From positions 1 through 8,843 of the forward strand of contig CAMNGO010000078.1 in assembly GCA_946538445.1 (NCBI GenBank): a DNA stretch of 8,843 bases, in the 5' to 3' direction. The notes beneath the pieces were generated by a model. It saw only the letters and a list, made by a program, of their open reading frames with translations. It searched no databases and was not told where the DNA came from. This document shows, piece after piece, positions 6,599-8,843 of the stretch. Position 1 is the stretch's first letter. Each line of letters starts with the position of its first letter. The translations under genes were made by a program, and so were the position numbers. Source of the stretch: an uncultured Lachnospiraceae bacterium. GTDB lineage: Bacteria; Bacillota; Clostridia; Lachnospirales; Lachnospiraceae.

Positions 6599-7291
6599 TT
6601 ATTCTGCTTTCTGTCCGGCCCCATACTGTTCATAATAGGCATCAATGGCAGCCTTCAGATTATCATCGATCACGATTCTTCCCTGACATGGTTTATTATA
6701 AAGGTGCTCGACAACCTCCGCCATGGTGACGATTGCGTTTGTATCAAAACCGTAAAGGTCTTTCACTTCATCCAGGGCGCATTTCTGACCGCCCTTACCG
6801 ATCTCCATCCGATCCAGGGAAACCATAAGACCGACGATTTCGACCTTGGCTGCTCCTCTTACCTTTGGAACCGTCTCCTCCATGGATTTGCCGGAAGTAG
6901 TCACATCTTCGATCATGACAACCCGGTCTCCATCCTTCAATTTATCTCCCAGGAAATTTCCCTTGTCAGCTCCATGATCTTTGGCCTCTTTCCTGTCAGA
7001 ACAATAACGGATCTCCTTCCCGTAAAGATCACTGAATGCTATGGCCGTAACTACTGCCAGAGGTATGCCCTTATAGGCAGGTCCAAAAAGAACATCGAAG
7101 TCATCACCATATTTATCATGGATGGCTTTGGCGTAATATTCCCCCAGGCGTCGAAGCTGACTGCCGGTTACATATGCGCCTGCATTCATGAAGAAGGGGG
7201 ATTTTCTGCCGCTTTTCAAAGTGAACTCTCCGAATTTTAATACGTTACTCTCCACCATAAACTCGATAAAGTCCTGCTTATATCCTTCCAT
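6599..7291 (-). CDS. pyrE: Orotate phosphoribosyltransferase
   Basis: PyrE joins orotate to PRPP to make OMP, the fifth step of pyrimidine synthesis; it is a cytoplasmic dimer. The 230-residue protein matches the family length of about 210-230. It starts MEGYKQDFIEFMVESNVLKFGEF, followed by LKSGRKSPFF (25-34), VLFGPAYKGIPLA (67-79), the mobile-loop segment KEAKDHG (101-107), and the PRPP-binding motif MIEDVTTSGKS (126-136). The ATG at 7291 has AGGAGG about 11 bases upstream, a slightly long but usable spacing. A 115-base gap separates it from pyrD and holds a good promoter candidate, so pyrE and the genes after it may be read both from the pyrKD transcript and from their own start. Confidence 0.97.
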   Translation of the reverse strand: MEGYKQDFIEFMVESNVLKFGEFTLKSGRKSPFFMNAGAYVTGSQLRRLGEYYAKAIHDKYGDDFDVLFGPAYKGIPLAVVTAIAFSDLYGKEIRYCSDRKEAKDHGADKGNFLGDKLKDGDRVVMIEDVTTSGKSMEETVPKVRGAAKVEIVGLMVSLDRMEIGKGGQKCALDEVKDLYGFDTNAIVTMAEVVEHLYNKPCQGRIVIDDNLKAAIDAYYEQYGAGQKAE

Positions 7292-7349
7292 CCTTTATTA
7301 AACCTCCTATATATATCAATTCGATCAACTATTATATTTTTAAATCAAC

Positions 7350-7365
7350 ATGAGCTGCTTCTCAT
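7350..7365 (-). promoter_or_regulatory. Small inverted repeat at the predicted pyrE transcription start
   Basis: ATGAG and CTCAT are inverted arms of five bases around AAGCAG, placed where RNA from the 7368-7396 promoter would begin. An operator or a short leader hairpin is possible, but arms this short arise by chance. Confidence 0.2.
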
Positions 7366-7367
7366 CT

Positions 7368-7396
7368 AATATACCATCAATAAAAGACTGAATCAA
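7368..7396 (-). promoter_or_regulatory. Candidate sigma-A promoter for pyrE
   Basis: On the minus strand TTGATT (7391-7396, four of six matches) and TATATT (7368-7373, five of six matches) are 17 bases apart, the optimal spacing. It lies just after the pyrD stop codon. RNA would start near 7361 with a leader of about 70 bases before the pyrE ATG. The surrounding DNA is much more AT-rich than the genes. No PyrR-type attenuator stem-loop or U-run terminator is visible in the leader. Confidence 0.5.
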
Positions 7397-7406
7397 TGGG
7401 AAGTTC

Positions 7407-8309
7407 TCACTCCATGCATCCGATAATATCACGGATATCCTCGATGTGATACTGCTCCATATATCTTTTTATCCCTTCCAGGACCTCCATGGTGGCTCTC
7501 GGATTATGGAAATTAGCTGTTCCCACTGCAACCATGGTCGCTCCTGCCATCATTAACTCCACGGCATCCTCCCAGGTCATGACACCACCCATACCGATAA
7601 TGGGAAGCTTGCATGCCTTATGGACCTGGTAGACCATACGTACGGCCACAGGATGAATGGCAGGTCCTGACAGTCCTCCTGTCCGGTTTGCCAGCACAAA
7701 TCTGCGGCGATGGATGTCTATCTTCATGCCGGTTAGGGTGTTAATCAAAGACAGGGCATCACTTCCGCCTGCTTCTGCTGCTCTTGCCATCTCCGTGATA
7801 TCTGTCACATTGGGACTCAGTTTCATGACGATGGGCTGTTTTGCCTTGGCTTTCACTCTACGGGTGATCTCATAGAGGGCATCCGGATTCTGACCAAAGG
7901 CAATCCCTCCTTCCTTTACATTAGGACAGGACACATTGATTTCCAAGAGGTCAACCGGTTCATCTGCCAGTCTCTCAACCACTTCCTCATAATCCTCAGC
8001 ACTCCTCCCGCATACATTGACAATGATGGATGCTTTCTTTTCCAGAAGATGTGGAATATCCCTTTTACAAAACAGGTCTATCCCCGGATTCTGCAGGCCT
8101 ACTGCATTCAGCATTCCCCCGTAAGTTTCCGTTACCCTGGGTGTAGGATTACCTTCCCAGGGTACATTAGCCACGCCTTTTGTGGTGACTGCTCCCAGGG
8201 CGGACAGGTTCACGAACTCCTCGTATTCTGCTCCTGAACCAAATGTTCCGGAGGCAGTCGTTATGGGATTCTTAAAAGTTTTTCCGGCTAATGTCACGCT
8301 CAGATTCAT
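7407..8309 (-). CDS. pyrD: Dihydroorotate dehydrogenase, class IB catalytic subunit
   Basis: PyrD oxidises dihydroorotate to orotate using FMN; in class IB it passes electrons to the PyrK subunit and on to NAD+. At 300 residues it fits the family. Motifs are TTASGTFGSG (17-26), VTTKGV (41-46, FMN-contacting Lys44), NAVGLQNPG (68-76), INVSCPNVKEGG (124-135, with catalytic Cys128, the class I base in place of the class II Ser), KLSPNV (163-168), SLINT (187-191), GGLSGPAIHP (211-220) and IGMGGV (238-243). The Cys base and the adjacent pyrK make class IB clear. The ATG overlaps the pyrK stop as ATGA, and AAAGGAGGT precedes it by about ten bases, so the two subunits are translationally coupled, fitting a heterotetramer. 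Confidence 0.97.
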   Translation of the reverse strand: MNLSVTLAGKTFKNPITTASGTFGSGAEYEEFVNLSALGAVTTKGVANVPWEGNPTPRVTETYGGMLNAVGLQNPGIDLFCKRDIPHLLEKKASIIVNVCGRSAEDYEEVVERLADEPVDLLEINVSCPNVKEGGIAFGQNPDALYEITRRVKAKAKQPIVMKLSPNVTDITEMARAAEAGGSDALSLINTLTGMKIDIHRRRFVLANRTGGLSGPAIHPVAVRMVYQVHKACKLPIIGMGGVMTWEDAVELMMAGATMVAVGTANFHNPRATMEVLEGIKRYMEQYHIEDIRDIIGCME

Positions 8310-8843
8310 GAAAATGACACCTCCTTTGCATCAAAAACAGGTCCGTCTTTACAGATTCTTCGATTATTTACATTGGTGTGGTGATCCCTGGACTTTGTCT
8401 TCACGATACATCCCAGACATGCACCGACACCACAGGCCATCCTCTCCTCCAGAGAGATCTGGGCCTCCATTCCATGTTCGCCGGCATATTCCGCCAAAGC
8501 TTTCAACATGGGCATAGGGCCGCAGGCATAGATGGTGTCCCCTTCTACACCGTACTCCCGGATGGCATCCACCACCGTTCCGCGAATCCCTGCGGAACCG
8601 TCATCCGTAGAGATCTTTACGTCTGCTATGGCTTCAAATTCTTCTTTCAGGAACATACTATCCCTGTCCCGGTATCCTAATACCACCGTTTTCTCTCCCT
8701 CCATCTGCCTGGCAAGTTCCAGCATAGGGGGTACACCGATTCCGCCACCCACGATGATGGCGCGGCCTTTTCCCGGAGAGAAGCCATTGCCCAATGGTCC
8801 GAGGATCTCAAAAGTATCCCCTTCTTTCCAGCCTGAAATCTCT
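8306..8843 (-). CDS. pyrK: Dihydroorotate dehydrogenase electron transfer subunit, C-terminal part
   Basis: PyrK carries FAD and a [2Fe-2S] cluster and hands electrons from PyrD to NAD+. The C-terminal 178 residues are visible; the 5' end is beyond the right edge (full family length is about 250-260). The reading starts EISGWKEGDTFEILGPLGNGF, the end of the FAD-binding barrel, followed by IIVGGGIGVPPMLELAR (nucleotide-binding loop), YACGPMPMLKAL, and the cluster segment MACGVGACLGCIVKTK with a fourth Cys in RRICKDGPVF. The spacing is Cys-x4-Cys-x2-Cys-x18-Cys. The TTG at 8794 is not the start, since the frame continues upstream with typical PyrK sequence. It overlaps pyrD by four bases. Confidence 0.96.
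   Translation of the reverse strand, partial: EISGWKEGDTFEILGPLGNGFSPGKGRAIIVGGGIGVPPMLELARQMEGEKTVVLGYRDRDSMFLKEEFEAIADVKISTDDGSAGIRGTVVDAIREYGVEGDTIYACGPMPMLKALAEYAGEHGMEAQISLEERMACGVGACLGCIVKTKSRDHHTNVNNRRICKDGPVFDAKEVSFS

Noticed and set aside
6704..7240. Open frame of 178 codons on the plus strand
   Set aside because: It is antisense to pyrE, with no ribosome site or recognisable motif.
7292..7406. PyrR attenuator in the pyrE leader
   Set aside because: I looked for an anti-terminator/terminator pair and a PyrR-type binding loop; no G+C-rich stem followed by a U run is present.

Overview
The window is one continuous block of genes, all read from the minus strand (right to left). It carries most of the late steps of de novo pyrimidine synthesis and runs into the start of purine synthesis. 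The proteins look most like those of anaerobic Firmicutes, probably Lachnospiraceae. Pointers to this are the class IB PyrK/PyrD pair, the long type of PyrF, AGGAGG ribosome sites, frequent ATGA overlaps, and a small membrane protein resembling DUF6142. The organism is inferred from protein style only; no rRNA or other marker gene is present.

Layout in order of transcription, from high to low coordinates: pyrK (5' end outside the window), pyrD (overlapping pyrK by ATGA), a 115-base gap with a good promoter candidate, pyrE, a 50-residue single-span membrane protein, an 80-base gap with a strong stem-loop, a VanZ-like membrane protein, a DUF6142-like membrane protein (ATGA overlap), a large protein with an M29-type aminopeptidase C-terminal half, pyrC (one base after the previous stop codon), a 77-base gap with a possible promoter, pyrF, purE, and the first 161 residues of purM (3' end outside the window).

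Together, PyrC closes carbamoyl-aspartate to dihydroorotate, PyrK/PyrD oxidise it to orotate with NAD+, PyrE adds phosphoribose and PyrF decarboxylates to UMP. Carbamoyl-phosphate synthase and aspartate transcarbamylase are not in the window. PurE and PurM belong to the IMP pathway and follow pyrF closely, so UMP and IMP synthesis may share transcripts.

The main point of interest is the four non-nucleotide genes (about 3346-6572) between pyrE and pyrC: three small membrane proteins and an M29-like peptidase with an unexplained N-terminal half of about 360 residues. The peptidase gene is tightly coupled to pyrC. Other points worth a second look are a His-to-Ala change in a conserved PurE active-site loop, a gene too small for routine ORF calling, and the regulatory structures in the three longer gaps. 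No mobile element, CRISPR array, tRNA or rRNA was seen. Every intergenic gap is under 120 bases.
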